Below, one piece after another: positions 50,664-61,753 of a stretch of DNA of 64,000 nucleotides. The stretch is from assembly GCF_013407855.1 (NCBI RefSeq), contig NZ_JACBZH010000001.1:868001-932000 (forward strand), read 5' to 3'. The notes under the pieces are model-generated. The model searched no databases, was not told where the DNA came from, and saw nothing but the letters and a program-made list of their open reading frames with translations. This stretch comes from Actinopolymorpha rutila (lineage in GTDB: Bacteria > Actinomycetota > Actinomycetes > Propionibacteriales > Actinopolymorphaceae). Each line of letters opens with the position of its first letter. The first letter of the stretch is position 1. Both the position numbers and the translations under genes were made by a program.

Positions 50664-51115
50664 TGTGCGACAGCATCAGACTGAACGGGACGACGGTGAA
50701 CGCACCCGACGCCCTCGCCCTTGCGGAGTTCTACGCCGAGATCACCAACGGCGTCGCCAGGGGTGACTCGCACTGGGCGACGGTCACCGGCCCGAACGGT
50801 TTCATCGCCTTCCAGCGGGTCGAGGACTTCCGGCCGCCGGTGTGGCCGGGAAACGACGTACCGATGCAGATGCATCTCGACTTCCTCGTCGACGACCTCG
50901 AGGCGACCGAAGCCCGGGTCCTCGCCGCCGGGGCCATGCTGCTCGAGTTCCAGCCCAATTCCGATCACTGCTTCGTGTACGCCGACCCGGCCGGGCATCC
51001 GTTCTGTCTGTCGACCTGGGACGGCCGGGAGCTTGCCGAAGGCTGGCGGCAGCCACGTCGGCTGAACGCCCGGATGACAGGAACTGCTCGTCCGGTCGTC
51101 CGGTCGTCCGGGTAG
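50663..51115 (+). CDS. VOC family protein
   Basis: The product is 150 aa. The start ATG 50663 shares its A with the previous stop (TGATG). Layout: IRLNGTTVNAPDALALAEFYAEITNG, WATVTGPNGFIAFQRVEDF, PMQMHLDFLVDDLEATEARVLAAGAM, CFVYADPAGHPFCLSTWD. Likely a small-molecule binding or modifying enzyme of the ArsR operon. Its stop codon falls inside an 8-9-nt tandem repeat, so the C-terminus (RPVVRSSG) is set by repeat copy number. Confidence 0.9.
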   Translation: MCDSIRLNGTTVNAPDALALAEFYAEITNGVARGDSHWATVTGPNGFIAFQRVEDFRPPVWPGNDVPMQMHLDFLVDDLEATEARVLAAGAMLLEFQPNSDHCFVYADPAGHPFCLSTWDGRELAEGWRQPRRLNARMTGTARPVVRSSG

Positions 51116-51148
51116 TCCGGGTAGTCCGGGCAGCCCGGGTAGTCCGGT
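51088..51148 (+). repeat. Seven-copy 8-9-nt repeat spanning the VOC stop codon
   Basis: Units of TCGTCCGG, TCGTCCGGG and TAGTCCGGG run head to tail. The stop TAG at 51113-51115 is part of a unit. Gain or loss of units would alter or extend the C-terminus. Confidence 0.7.
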
Positions 51149-51296
51149 TGATGGGGACTCGGGCGTGGCGTCTCACCGCAAGGTAGGGGTGGGGAACGAC
51201 CTACGGACGACGCCCGGGCCGGTGTCGGCGACTTACGGTCGAAGGGCCGGGACGACAGCCGAGCACTGATCCGGAGCGGCCGATGGGCACCGTGGA

Positions 51297-52505
51297 ATGA
51301 ACGTCGTAGGGCGGGCGACGGCGGCCGCGGCCTCGCTGACCGTGCTGGTCGTGCTGGCTGTGCTGGCCGCCGACGCGGTGCTGGTCTTCCCGGCGAGCGC
51401 CCAGGCGGCCCGCCGCTCCGCCCCGCCGCCGGATGCGGGCCTGGCCCTTCCGGCACCCACCGGCAGGTCCCTGGTCGGCGCGACGACGCTGGACCTGCTC
51501 GACCGCCGGCGCGCGGATCCGTGGCGGCCGGCCGTACGCCGCGAACTCATGGTCACCCTCTGGTATCCGGCCGGCGCGCGAACCCGCCGCCTGCTGGCGT
51601 ACACCACTCCGGAGGTCTCCGCCGGCGTCCTGGGGAGCATGGGCGTGGCCCGCTCGTCCTGGCCGGGAGTGCTGAGCGCGGTCCGTACCCACTCCTACGT
51701 CGACGCCCCGCCGGCGGGGTCGCCGGGAAGGCGCCCACTCGTCCTGCTCTCGCCCGGCTTCGGCATGCCGCGGTCCTCGCTGACCGCGCTGGGGGAGGAC
51801 CTCGCCAGCCGGGGGTACGTCGTGGCCGGTGTCGACCACACCTACGAGGCGGCCGGGGTGCAGTTCCCCGACGGCCGGTTCGCCGGTTGCGTGCCGTGCT
51901 CGTCCACCGATCCCGAGCGCTTCGGCAAGGTGATCCGCGGCCGGCGGGAGGACCTGTCGTTCGTCCTCGACCGGCTCACCGGTGCCCACCCGGCATGGTC
52001 CGGCGCCGGGATCATCGACAGTTCGCGGGTCGGCATGGCCGGCCACTCCATCGGCGGCGCGGCCGCCCTGGCCACCCTGCAGACGGACCGGCGGGTGCGG
52101 GCCGGACTGGACCTGGACGGCACCCTGCTGCCGCCGCGGCACGAGGTGCGCAGACCCTTCCTGCTGGTCGGCAGCGACGTGCACGGCATGCCCGGAACCG
52201 ACGGCAGCTGGGAAGCCTCCTGGGCGGAGCTGACCGGCTGGAAGAAGTGGCTGCGGCTGGCCGGTGCGGGCCACCTGACGTTCACCGACTGGGGTCTGCT
52301 CGCCGAGGGGCTCGGCGTGCGCCGTCAGCTTCCGCCCGACAGCGCCGCGGAGCAGTACGGCACGATCGGCTCCGCCCGTGGCCTGCGGATCACCCGGGCC
52401 TACGTCGCGGCGTTCTTCGACGCGAAGCTGCGGGGCGAGCGGGCACCACTGCTGACCGGGCCGTCGCGGGCGTACCCGGAGATCTCGTTCAAGGTGCCCC
52501 GCTGA
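51297..52505 (+). CDS. Exported alpha/beta hydrolase (PAF-acetylhydrolase/chlorophyllase-like)
   Basis: The product is 402 aa, starting at ATG 51297. N-terminal hydrophobic segment (ASLTVLVVLAVLAADAVLVFPASAQAA) is a signal peptide or anchor. Hydrolase core: RPLVLLSPGFGMPRSSLTALGEDLASRGYVVAGVDHTYEA (oxyanion region), VGMAGHSIGGAAALATLQ (nucleophile Ser), AGLDLDGTLLPP (acid) and AGAGHLTFTDW (His). Similar to plasma PAF-acetylhydrolase and cutinase-type esterases. Substrate unknown. A CVPCSS pair may form a disulfide. Confidence 0.88.
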   Translation: MNVVGRATAAAASLTVLVVLAVLAADAVLVFPASAQAARRSAPPPDAGLALPAPTGRSLVGATTLDLLDRRRADPWRPAVRRELMVTLWYPAGARTRRLLAYTTPEVSAGVLGSMGVARSSWPGVLSAVRTHSYVDAPPAGSPGRRPLVLLSPGFGMPRSSLTALGEDLASRGYVVAGVDHTYEAAGVQFPDGRFAGCVPCSSTDPERFGKVIRGRREDLSFVLDRLTGAHPAWSGAGIIDSSRVGMAGHSIGGAAALATLQTDRRVRAGLDLDGTLLPPRHEVRRPFLLVGSDVHGMPGTDGSWEASWAELTGWKKWLRLAGAGHLTFTDWGLLAEGLGVRRQLPPDSAAEQYGTIGSARGLRITRAYVAAFFDAKLRGERAPLLTGPSRAYPEISFKVPR

Positions 52506-52667
52506 TGACCTGCCCGGTGACGGTGCCCCGATGGAATTGGTCCGGTTCGCCCCGCCCGCAGCCGGTCCGCCCGCCCCAGTCCCCTATTTCCGGCGGATCC
52601 CGGCCGGTGGGGCCGGGTACGTGACAGGTGCCGGCCGGACGGTTCGAAGGCGGAGGAGTGAGAACAC

Positions 52668-53453
52668 ATGGGCCTCGTGGGTGCGCAGGCGGTCGTGGTC
52701 ACGGACGGCCCGGTGGTGACGCCTGGTCTGACACCTGGAGTGGATGCCGGGTGGTACCGCGAGGTGACGGAGTTCGCCGCGACGACCCCGGGCTGGCTGG
52801 CCGACATGGCCGAGGTCGCCACCGACGCCGGGCTGGCGGCGTTCGCGCTGCTGTTCGTGTTCGCGTGGTGGCGGTCCCGGCGCGGCGACGCCCGCGGTGT
52901 CGCCCTTGCTGTGATCGCGCCTCTCGCCACGGTCGTCGCGTACCTCGTCAGCGAGGTCACCAAGTCCTTCGTGCGCGAGGATCGTCCCTGTCGCGCGGTG
53001 GCCGGAGTCGTCACCCTCGTGCCCTGCCCGGCGACCGGCGACTGGTCGTTCCCGAGCAACCACGCGACGATCGCGGCCGCGGCCGCCGTCGCGCTCGTGC
53101 TGGCCTGGCGCCGGCTCGCGTGGCTGGTCGTACCGCTCGCGCTCCTGCTCGGGTCCACTCGCGTCTACCTCGGCGTGCACTACCCGCACGACGTGGCCGC
53201 CGGCCTGCTGCTCGGCGGCGGCGTGGCGTTGCTCCTAGGCCTGGTGCTCGCCGGTCCGCTGGTGCCGGTGGTCCGGCGGTTGCGGGTGCTTCCCCTGGTC
53301 GGTGTGTTGATGGTCGCCGGAGGAGCGGCGGCCGGGCGTACGCCGGAAGCGGCCGGCCCACGTGCCCAGGTGATGCGCGGCCCGGCTCGGCGGGTGTCCA
53401 CGACCTCCGTACGGTCCGACCGTACGGACGGCGGCTCGCGGAGAGGCACCTGA
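52668..53453 (+). CDS. PAP2-type membrane phosphatase
   Basis: The product is 261 aa, starting at ATG 52668 with GGAGGAG 9 nt upstream. The three PAP2 motifs are present: KSFVREDRP (KxxxxxxRP), PSNHATI (PSxH) and STRVYLGVHYPHDV (SRxxxxxHxxxD), among six hydrophobic helices. It dephosphorylates lipid phosphates, for example undecaprenyl pyrophosphate or phosphatidic acid. The tail is basic and disordered; its DNA holds a near-palindrome (53406-53428) that may act as terminator inside the gene end. Confidence 0.93.
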   Translation: MGLVGAQAVVVTDGPVVTPGLTPGVDAGWYREVTEFAATTPGWLADMAEVATDAGLAAFALLFVFAWWRSRRGDARGVALAVIAPLATVVAYLVSEVTKSFVREDRPCRAVAGVVTLVPCPATGDWSFPSNHATIAAAAAVALVLAWRRLAWLVVPLALLLGSTRVYLGVHYPHDVAAGLLLGGGVALLLGLVLAGPLVPVVRRLRVLPLVGVLMVAGGAAAGRTPEAAGPRAQVMRGPARRVSTTSVRSDRTDGGSRRGT

Positions 53454-53497
53454 GGCGGATGACGCGGGCGACCTCGCGAGGGTCGCGCAGTACGCCA

Positions 53498-53503
53498 TAA
53501 GCT
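53498..53503 (+). promoter_or_regulatory. -10 box for the SCP-like gene
   Basis: TAAGCT is 6 nt before GTG 53510, the leaderless geometry. Confidence 0.45.
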
Positions 53504-53509
53504 CGCCCG

Positions 53510-53938
53510 GTGCCCGCACGCCTGCGTCCCGCCGATCCGACCGACGCGGCCGCCGCGCTCGGCCGAGTCCTGCACGCCCACGACGCCGGGGAACGCCCGC
53601 CGGCCGAGGACCTGCGACTGCTGGTCCGGCACTCCCTCGCCCTGTTGCTGGCGCGGGCGCCGGGGCGTTCGGTGGAAGTACGCGTTCCGCCGTACGCCGC
53701 CATCCAGTGTGTCCCCGGCCCCCGGCACACCAGGGGCACGCCGCCCGGCGTCGTCGAGACCGACCCGCTGACCTGGGTGCTCCTCGCCGCGGACCGGATG
53801 ACCTGGGCGACGGCCCGGGAGTCGGGAGCGCTGGCCGCGAGCGGGGAGCGGACCGACCTGTCCGTCTACCTGCCGCTCCTCCCGTCGGCCCAGGCCGCGC
53901 CGGGCGATCCCGCGGGCTCCGACGACGGGCCGAGCTGA
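53510..53938 (+). CDS. Sterol-carrier-like family protein
   Basis: The product is 142 aa, starting at GTG 53510. It matches the small actinobacterial 'sterol carrier family' proteins: ALLLARAPGRSVEVRVPPYAAIQCVPGPRHTRGTPPGVVETDPLTWVLLAADRMTWATARESGALAASGERTDLSVYLPLL. The fold is like the C-terminal domain of maleylpyruvate isomerase family proteins. Ligand and role unknown. No catalytic residues are evident. Confidence 0.82.
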   Translation: MPARLRPADPTDAAAALGRVLHAHDAGERPPAEDLRLLVRHSLALLLARAPGRSVEVRVPPYAAIQCVPGPRHTRGTPPGVVETDPLTWVLLAADRMTWATARESGALAASGERTDLSVYLPLLPSAQAAPGDPAGSDDGPS

Positions 53939-54023
53939 CCGGGGTGATCGTCACGCGGCCCGCTGACCTGGGGTTATGCGGTGCGTTCCCATTGCGGGAA
54001 AAAAAGTCGGGGAAATTTGCGCC

Positions 54024-54116
54024 CAGATGGAACCGAACCGGGAACCATCCCGTCTGATCGCCGGTGGTCCGAAGCCATCTGAAGGAGCCCTCGCGATACC
54101 CCCCGACGCGGGGGCT
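54024..54116 (+). ncRNA. Candidate structured RNA with terminator upstream of recQ
   Basis: CAGATGG (54024-54030) pairs with CCATCTG (54075-54081), closing a 44-nt domain. It is followed at once by a 10-bp hairpin (54086-54095 with 54107-54116, one G-U) whose loop contains six C in a row, then TCTTC. Upstream lies the most A-rich stretch of the neighbourhood, with seven A in a row (53999-54005). It looks like a small RNA or an attenuator. It does not match riboswitch families I know, and lacks the second C-rich loop of 6C RNA. Confidence 0.45.
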
Positions 54117-54222
54117 TCTTCATGCCCGGATTCAGCGCCCGGATTCAGTCCTCGGATTCAGGCCTCGGACCGATGCCCTGACCCAGGCCGGTCGCGCGGC
54201 ATCGGCTGTCGGCGCGGTCCAC

Positions 54223-54228
54223 TAGCGT
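54223..54228 (+). promoter_or_regulatory. -10 box for leaderless recQ-like gene
   Basis: TAGCGT is 7 nt before GTG 54236. Being downstream of the hairpin at 54086-54116, it would let the helicase be expressed independently of the upstream RNA. Confidence 0.5.
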
Positions 54229-54235
54229 CGGCCAG

Positions 54236-56560
<2,325 letters not shown>

Positions 56561-56640
56561 CCGCCGTGACGGTCCCGCGCCGGCGACACGCTCCGGGGAG
56601 GTGCCGGCCCACTGGCCGGGCACCACCTACCGGGAGGTTC

Positions 56641-57564
56641 TCAGGCCGCGACCGGCTCCGCCTCTTGGGCTTCCGCGTCGAGTTCGGCCCTCTCGGCACG
56701 GTAGGCCCGAAGCGACCACAGCACGGCGCCCGCCCACACCGCCGCGATGATCACGTAGGCCACGGTGCGCGTGCCGGCGGCCGCGTCCACCAGGTCCGAC
56801 TTCAAGATGGTGCGCACGTTGGTCAGCACGATGATGCCGCCGACCAGCGAGCCGAGGATGCGACCGGGCAGGAGCCGGACCAGCCAGGCCGCGATCGGCG
56901 CCGCGACCAGGCCGCCGACGAGCAGCGCGGCCACCGCGCCGAGCGGGATGCCCTCGCCGCCCAGGCCGATGAGAAAGCCCAGGCTCGCCGCGACCGAGAC
57001 GACGAACTCGCTGGTGTCGACGGAGCCGATCACCCGGCGCGGCTCCATCCGGCCACTGGCGAGGAGGGCAGGAGTGGCGACCGGCCCCCAGCCGCCACCA
57101 CCGGTGGAGTCGATGAAGCCGGCGAAGATGCCGAGCGGCGCGAGGAACCTCGCCCGCACCGGCTTGCCGAGCTGGCCACGCGGAGTGCCCCAGGCGGTGA
57201 ACCGGATCAGGATGTAGATGCCGAGCGCCAGCAGGATGCCGGACATGACCGGCGCGGCGGAGTCGGTGGACAGCGAGCTGAGGAAGGTCGCGCCCGCGAA
57301 GGAGCCGATCGCTCCTGGGATCGCGATCCGGCCGACGACCTTCCAGTCGACGTTGCCGAATCTCCAGTGCGAGGCACCCGAGGCCAGCGTCGTGCCGATC
57401 TCGGCGAGGTGCACGGTCGCCGACGCTGCCGCCGGCGCCACCCCGGTGGCCAGCAGGAGCGTGGTCGACGTGACGCCGTAGGCCATGCCCAGGCTGCCGT
57501 CGACGAGCTGGGCCGCCAGCCCGACGATCGCGAGAAGAACGAGCTTGCGCACGCGCACGCCCAC
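56641..57564 (-). CDS. TauE/SafE family anion permease
   Basis: The product is 307 aa; GTG starts at 57564, 57558 and 57552 are possible. About eight hydrophobic helices. Family repeats: LAAQLVDGSLGMAYGVTSTTLLLATGVAPAAASATVHLAEIGTTLASGASHWRFGNVDW and LGIFAGFIDSTGGGGWGPVATPALLASGRMEPRRVIGSVDTSEFVVSVAASLGFL. Such proteins move sulfite, sulfoacetate or related anions. It is divergent from the M20 peptidase with a short AT-rich shared region (57566-57600). Confidence 0.92.
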   Translation of the reverse strand: MGVRVRKLVLLAIVGLAAQLVDGSLGMAYGVTSTTLLLATGVAPAAASATVHLAEIGTTLASGASHWRFGNVDWKVVGRIAIPGAIGSFAGATFLSSLSTDSAAPVMSGILLALGIYILIRFTAWGTPRGQLGKPVRARFLAPLGIFAGFIDSTGGGGWGPVATPALLASGRMEPRRVIGSVDTSEFVVSVAASLGFLIGLGGEGIPLGAVAALLVGGLVAAPIAAWLVRLLPGRILGSLVGGIIVLTNVRTILKSDLVDAAAGTRTVAYVIIAAVWAGAVLWSLRAYRAERAELDAEAQEAEPVAA

Positions 57565-57685
57565 CTTTCACATATTCCCTATCTAACCGATGGGATTAGC
57601 GTAGGGGAAGCGGTGTGGGGGCATGCACACTTCGTCCAGATGGGAAGACGCCGGACGTCGTCGCGGCGGCGTACGCTGGCGCACC

Positions 57686-59026
57686 GTGACCAACATCGAC
57701 CCCCTCGAGGCCGTTCGAGCCGTGCTTCCCGCAGTTCGGGACGACCTGGAGCGGCTGATCCGGATCCCGTCCGTGAGCGCCGACCCCGCCGCCCGAGCCG
57801 ACGTACGCCGCACCGCCGACCTCACCGCCGAACTGTTCCGTGCCGAGGGCGCGCAGGACGTGGAGATCCTCGAGGTCGAGGGCGGCCAGCCCGCGGTGGT
57901 GGCGCACTTCCCGGCGCCCGCCGGCCAGCCGACCGTCCTGCTGTACGCCCACCACGACGTCCAGCCCACCGGCGAGGTGGCGCAGTGGACCAGCCCGCCG
58001 TTCGAGCCGACCGAACGCGAAGGTCGCCTGTACGGGCGCGGCGCAGCGGACGACAAGGCCGGCATCGCCCTGCACCTGGCCACGGTCCGGGCGTTCGGTG
58101 GCCGACCTCCGGTCGGGGTGACGGTGTTCGTCGAGGGCGAGGAGGAGATCGGCTCGCCGGCGCTCGGGGAGTTCCTCGCGAAGTACCACGACCGGCTCGC
58201 CGCCGACGTCATCGTGCTCGCCGACTCGGCCAACTTCGACGTCGGCGTCCCCGCGCTCACCACCACGCTGCGCGGCCTCGCCGACTGCGTGGTCGAGGTG
58301 CGCGCCCTCGACCACGGTGTGCACTCCGGCCTCTACGGCGGTGCCGCGCCGGACGCGCTCACCGCTCTGTGCCGGCTGCTGGCGACCCTGCACGACGAGG
58401 AGGGGAACGTCGCCATCGAGGGCCTGGGCACTGCTCCGGCCCCGGCGGTGGACTACCCGGAGGAGAGGTTCCGGGCCGAGGCCGCGATGCTCGACGGCGT
58501 ACGCCTGCTCGGTGAGGGAACCATCGCCGAACGCATCTGGGCCCGTCCGACCGCCTCCGTGCTGGCCATCGACGCACCCCGCGTCGCCGACGCGTCCAAC
58601 ACCCTGGTGCCGGTCGCCCGGGCCAAGGTGAGCGTCCGGCTCGCGCCTGGTGACGACGCGACGCTGGCGATGAAGGCGCTGACCGAGCATCTGCGTACCC
58701 GCGCGCCGTGGGGTGTGCAGGTCGAGGTGACGCCGGGCGACGCGGGACAGCCCTACGCCGCGCAGGCGTCCGGCCCGGTCTACGACGCGGCCAGGTCGGC
58801 GTTCGCGCAGGTGTGGAACCACGAGCCGGTGGACATCGGCATCGGCGGCTCGATCCCGTTCGTGGCGGAGTTCGCCGAGACCTTCCCCGACGCGGCCATC
58901 CTGGTCACCGGCGCGGCCGACCCACACTGCCGGGCACACGGGGTGGACGAGAGCCTGCATCTCGGCGACTTCGCCCGGGCCTGCGCGGCCGAGGCGTTGC
59001 TGTTGACGAAGCTCGTCCGGGCGTGA
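57686..59026 (+). CDS. M20-family metallo-dipeptidase
   Basis: The product is 446 aa, starting at GTG 57686. Co-catalytic zinc peptidase: VLLYAHHDVQP (His ligand and Asp), GRGAADDKAGIALHLATV (bridging Asp), VFVEGEEEIGSPAL (Glu base and ligand), LADSANFDVGVPALTTTLRG (Asp ligand), dimerisation domain with DHGVHSGLYGG, and IGIGGSIPFVAEFAETFP. It cleaves dipeptides such as carnosine-like or Cys-Gly; substrate not fixed. TACGCT lies 8 nt before the start. Confidence 0.94.
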   Translation: MTNIDPLEAVRAVLPAVRDDLERLIRIPSVSADPAARADVRRTADLTAELFRAEGAQDVEILEVEGGQPAVVAHFPAPAGQPTVLLYAHHDVQPTGEVAQWTSPPFEPTEREGRLYGRGAADDKAGIALHLATVRAFGGRPPVGVTVFVEGEEEIGSPALGEFLAKYHDRLAADVIVLADSANFDVGVPALTTTLRGLADCVVEVRALDHGVHSGLYGGAAPDALTALCRLLATLHDEEGNVAIEGLGTAPAPAVDYPEERFRAEAAMLDGVRLLGEGTIAERIWARPTASVLAIDAPRVADASNTLVPVARAKVSVRLAPGDDATLAMKALTEHLRTRAPWGVQVEVTPGDAGQPYAAQASGPVYDAARSAFAQVWNHEPVDIGIGGSIPFVAEFAETFPDAAILVTGAADPHCRAHGVDESLHLGDFARACAAEALLLTKLVRA

Positions 59027-59105
59027 ACGCCACCGCGGGTGTCCGCATACTGAGCTTTGCTACGGAGTTCGGAAGAACCGCGCGGCCGGGTTTGCTGCGC
59101 TGACA

Positions 59106-60464
59106 ATGCCCTCCGCACAGTCCTCGACCCAACCGCCCGACCGGCCGGCCGCACGATCGGCCGGCCGGTCGGCCGAGCAGCCGTCCGAGCAGACCCGGCG
59201 CCGGATCGCGCCGGGTCTGATCGTCCTGCTCGGCGGGCTCACCGCCCTGGGGCCGATGACCATCGACCTCTACCTCCCGGCGCTGCCGCACATGACGCGG
59301 GAACTGCACAGCAGCCAGACGCTCCTGCAGCTGACGCTGACCGCCGCGCTGGTGGGCCTCGCGGTCGGTCAGGCCGTGGTCGGCCCGCTCTCCGACGCGG
59401 TGGGGCGGCGACGCCCGCTGCTGGTGGGTCTCGGCACGTACGCCGTCGCCTCGGTGGTGTGTGCCGTCGCGCCGACGGTCGAACTGCTGGTCACCGGCCG
59501 GTTGGTGCAGGCGCTCGGCGGCGCGGCGGGGATCGTGATCGCCCGCGCGATCGTGCGTGACCTGGTGTCCGGACGGGAGATCGCCCGGCTGTTCTCGCTG
59601 CTGTTGCTGGTCACCGGCCTGGCCCCGATCCTCGCGCCGGTCGTGGGTGGCCAGCTGCTGCGACTGGGCTCGTGGCGGATGCTGTTCGGGGTGCTGACGG
59701 CGTTCGGGGTGGTGCTGTTCGTCGGCGTGCTGCTCGAGCTACGGGAGAGCCTGCCGGCCGAGCGCCGCCGTCAGGGCGGGGCCCGGGACGCGGCCAACAG
59801 CTACCTCCGCCTGGTCCGCGACCGGTCCTTCCTCGGCTACGCCCTGGCCGGCGGGTTCGGGTTCGCCGGGATGTTCGCCTACATCTCCGGCTCGCCGTTC
59901 GTCTACCAGGGGGTCTTCGGGATCAGCCCGCAGTTCTACGGCGTGCTGTTCGGCCTGAACGGCCTCGGGCTGATGGCGTTCTCCCAGACCAACGGCAGGC
60001 TGGTCCGCCGGGTCGACCCGCGCCGGCTGCTGGCGATCGGCCAGTTCACGTCGCTGGCCGGCGCGGCGCTGCTCGTCCTCGCCGCCGCGACGTCGGTCGG
60101 CGGAGTGGTGGGCGTTCTGCTGCCGCTGTTCGTGGCGGTGGCGAGCCTCGGCATGGTCGGCCCGAACGCGATGGCGCTCGGCCTGGCCCAGCACCCGGAC
60201 ATGGCGGGTACGGCGTCGGCGCTGATCGGCACGCTGCAGTTCGTGGTGGGCGCGCTGGCGGGTCCGCTGGTCACCGCGGTCCAGGTGCGTTCGGCCCTGC
60301 CGATGGCGATGGTCGTCGCCGGGTGCGTGGTGCTCGGGATCCTGGCCCGGGTGATTCTCACCAGGGACGACCGGTCCGAAGAGTCCGAGAAGGTGTCCGA
60401 GGCGTCGGAGGAACCGTCCGGGCGGCCGGCCCGCCCTGCTACGGCGTCGGCGGAGGAGAGCTGA
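59106..60464 (+). CDS. Bcr/CflA-type multidrug efflux MFS transporter
   Basis: The product is 452 aa, starting at ATG 59106. Twelve hydrophobic segments. Seen: LIVLLGGLTALGPMTIDLYLPALPHMTRELHSS (typical Bcr/CflA helix 1), VGQAVVGPLSDAVGRRRPLLVG (motif A), RLVQALGGAAGIVIARAIVRDL and VTGLAPILAPVVGGQLLRLGSWRMLF. It exports drugs such as bicyclomycin or chloramphenicol by proton antiport. The head is a short RPAARSAGRSAEQ disordered stretch. Its 3' end overlaps the convergent cysC by 26 bp. Confidence 0.94.
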   Translation: MPSAQSSTQPPDRPAARSAGRSAEQPSEQTRRRIAPGLIVLLGGLTALGPMTIDLYLPALPHMTRELHSSQTLLQLTLTAALVGLAVGQAVVGPLSDAVGRRRPLLVGLGTYAVASVVCAVAPTVELLVTGRLVQALGGAAGIVIARAIVRDLVSGREIARLFSLLLLVTGLAPILAPVVGGQLLRLGSWRMLFGVLTAFGVVLFVGVLLELRESLPAERRRQGGARDAANSYLRLVRDRSFLGYALAGGFGFAGMFAYISGSPFVYQGVFGISPQFYGVLFGLNGLGLMAFSQTNGRLVRRVDPRRLLAIGQFTSLAGAALLVLAAATSVGGVVGVLLPLFVAVASLGMVGPNAMALGLAQHPDMAGTASALIGTLQFVVGALAGPLVTAVQVRSALPMAMVVAGCVVLGILARVILTRDDRSEESEKVSEASEEPSGRPARPATASAEES

Positions 60465-61746
60465 GCAGGCCGCGTTCGTCGAGCAGTCCGAGCACTTTCG
60501 CCGCGGCGTCGTCCACCGTCACGTCACTGGTGTCGATCGCCAGGTCGGCGTCGGCCGGCGGTTCGTACGGGTCGGAGATCCCGGTGAACTCGGGGATGAG
60601 GCCGGCCCGGGCCTTGGCGTAGAGGCCCTTGCGGTCCCGGCGTTCGCACTCGGCCAGCGGGGTCGACACGTGGACCAGCACGAACGTGCCGCCGGCGGCC
60701 TCCACCATCCGGCGTACCTCCGCCCGGGTCGCGGCGTACGGCGCGATCGGTGCGCAGATGGCGAGCCCGCCGTGCCGGGCCACCTCGGCGGCCACGAACC
60801 CGATCCGGGCGATGTTCGCCTCGCGATCGGCGCGGGAGAAACCGAGCCCGGCGGACAGCATCCGGCGTACGACGTCGCCGTCGAGCTGGGTGACCGTACG
60901 GTCGCCGCGTTCCAGCACCAGGTCGTGCAGGCGGCGGGCGAGCGTCGACTTGCCCGAGCCGGACAGGCCGGTGAAGAACACCACCAGGCCGCGCTGGTGC
61001 GCGCCGCGGGACGCGGGCCCCAACGTCGCGGCGATCGGTGCCGGGTGTCCGTCGCGGTCGCCCCCCTCGGCTGCCGAGCGGGAGGTGGGCTCGACCGTGA
61101 GCCGGACCGGATCGCCGTACGCCCCGGCCACCAGCTCGCGGAGGGCGAGGTCGGCCGCCGGGTCGGTGCGTGCCGCCAACGGCACGGGAACCACCAGGGG
61201 CTGCCCGGGCAGGAGTTCGGCGGCGGCGAAAGTGGCGCGGACCAGCGTGTGCGCCGAGACGCCGCGCGGGGACCCGGCGCCGACCAGCGGAAGCAGCACG
61301 GTCGCGTCGTACCCGGCGACCGCGTCGGCCAGCCGGTCCAGCGCCGCGTGGTCCAGCGGAGCGTCGAGGACGACCGCCGCGACCCGGCCGCCGGAGCCGG
61401 ACCCAGGGCCGAGCAGCTCACTCACCTGCGCCGGACTGCGGTGCAGGTGACGGAACACGCCGTCCTCACGGGGACGCAGCGGTGTGACGGTCCCGGTCAG
61501 CGCCCAGGCGCCGGGTGCGGTCTCCGCCGCGGCGGAGACGTCCAGCCGGGCCACCGGGGTGCCCTCCAGGTCGGTGAGCTCGGCGGCGGTGAGCTCGGCG
61601 GCGGTGGCGTCCCCACCCGGGACGAGGTTCGCCGGCACGGCCACGGTGACCTCGGTGAGGATCCCGTCCAGGGCCAGCGCCAGGTCGTCGTACTCCCGCG
61701 GCGACGGCGCCCACCGCGGGGCGTCGGCGCGATCAGGCTCGCTCAT
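60439..61746 (-). CDS. cysC: APS kinase fused to a degenerate ATP-sulfurylase-like region
   Basis: The product is 435 aa, starting at ATG 61746. C-terminal APS kinase: VVFFTGLSGSGKSTLARRLHDLVLERGDRTVTQLDGDVVRRMLSAGLGFSRADREANIARIGFVAAEVARHGGLAICAPIAPYAATRAEVRRMV and LIPEFTGISDPYEPP. The first 240 residues follow the order of ATP sulfurylase (PSPREYDDLALALDGILTEVTVAVPANL; GTPVARLDV; FRHLHRSPAQVSELL; TVLLPLVGAGSPRGVSAHTLVRATFAAAELLPGQ) but lack the RNPxHxxH and HxGH active sites. It makes PAPS from APS. It starts within 7 nt of the dtd stop. Confidence 0.9.
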   Translation of the reverse strand: MSEPDRADAPRWAPSPREYDDLALALDGILTEVTVAVPANLVPGGDATAAELTAAELTDLEGTPVARLDVSAAAETAPGAWALTGTVTPLRPREDGVFRHLHRSPAQVSELLGPGSGSGGRVAAVVLDAPLDHAALDRLADAVAGYDATVLLPLVGAGSPRGVSAHTLVRATFAAAELLPGQPLVVPVPLAARTDPAADLALRELVAGAYGDPVRLTVEPTSRSAAEGGDRDGHPAPIAATLGPASRGAHQRGLVVFFTGLSGSGKSTLARRLHDLVLERGDRTVTQLDGDVVRRMLSAGLGFSRADREANIARIGFVAAEVARHGGLAICAPIAPYAATRAEVRRMVEAAGGTFVLVHVSTPLAECERRDRKGLYAKARAGLIPEFTGISDPYEPPADADLAIDTSDVTVDDAAAKVLGLLDERGLLSSPPPTP

Positions 61747-61753
61747 CGACTGC

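Noticed and set aside
53999..54120. 6C RNA
   Set aside because: The hairpin with a CCCCCC loop is suggestive, but the 6C motif needs two C-rich loops and only one exists here.
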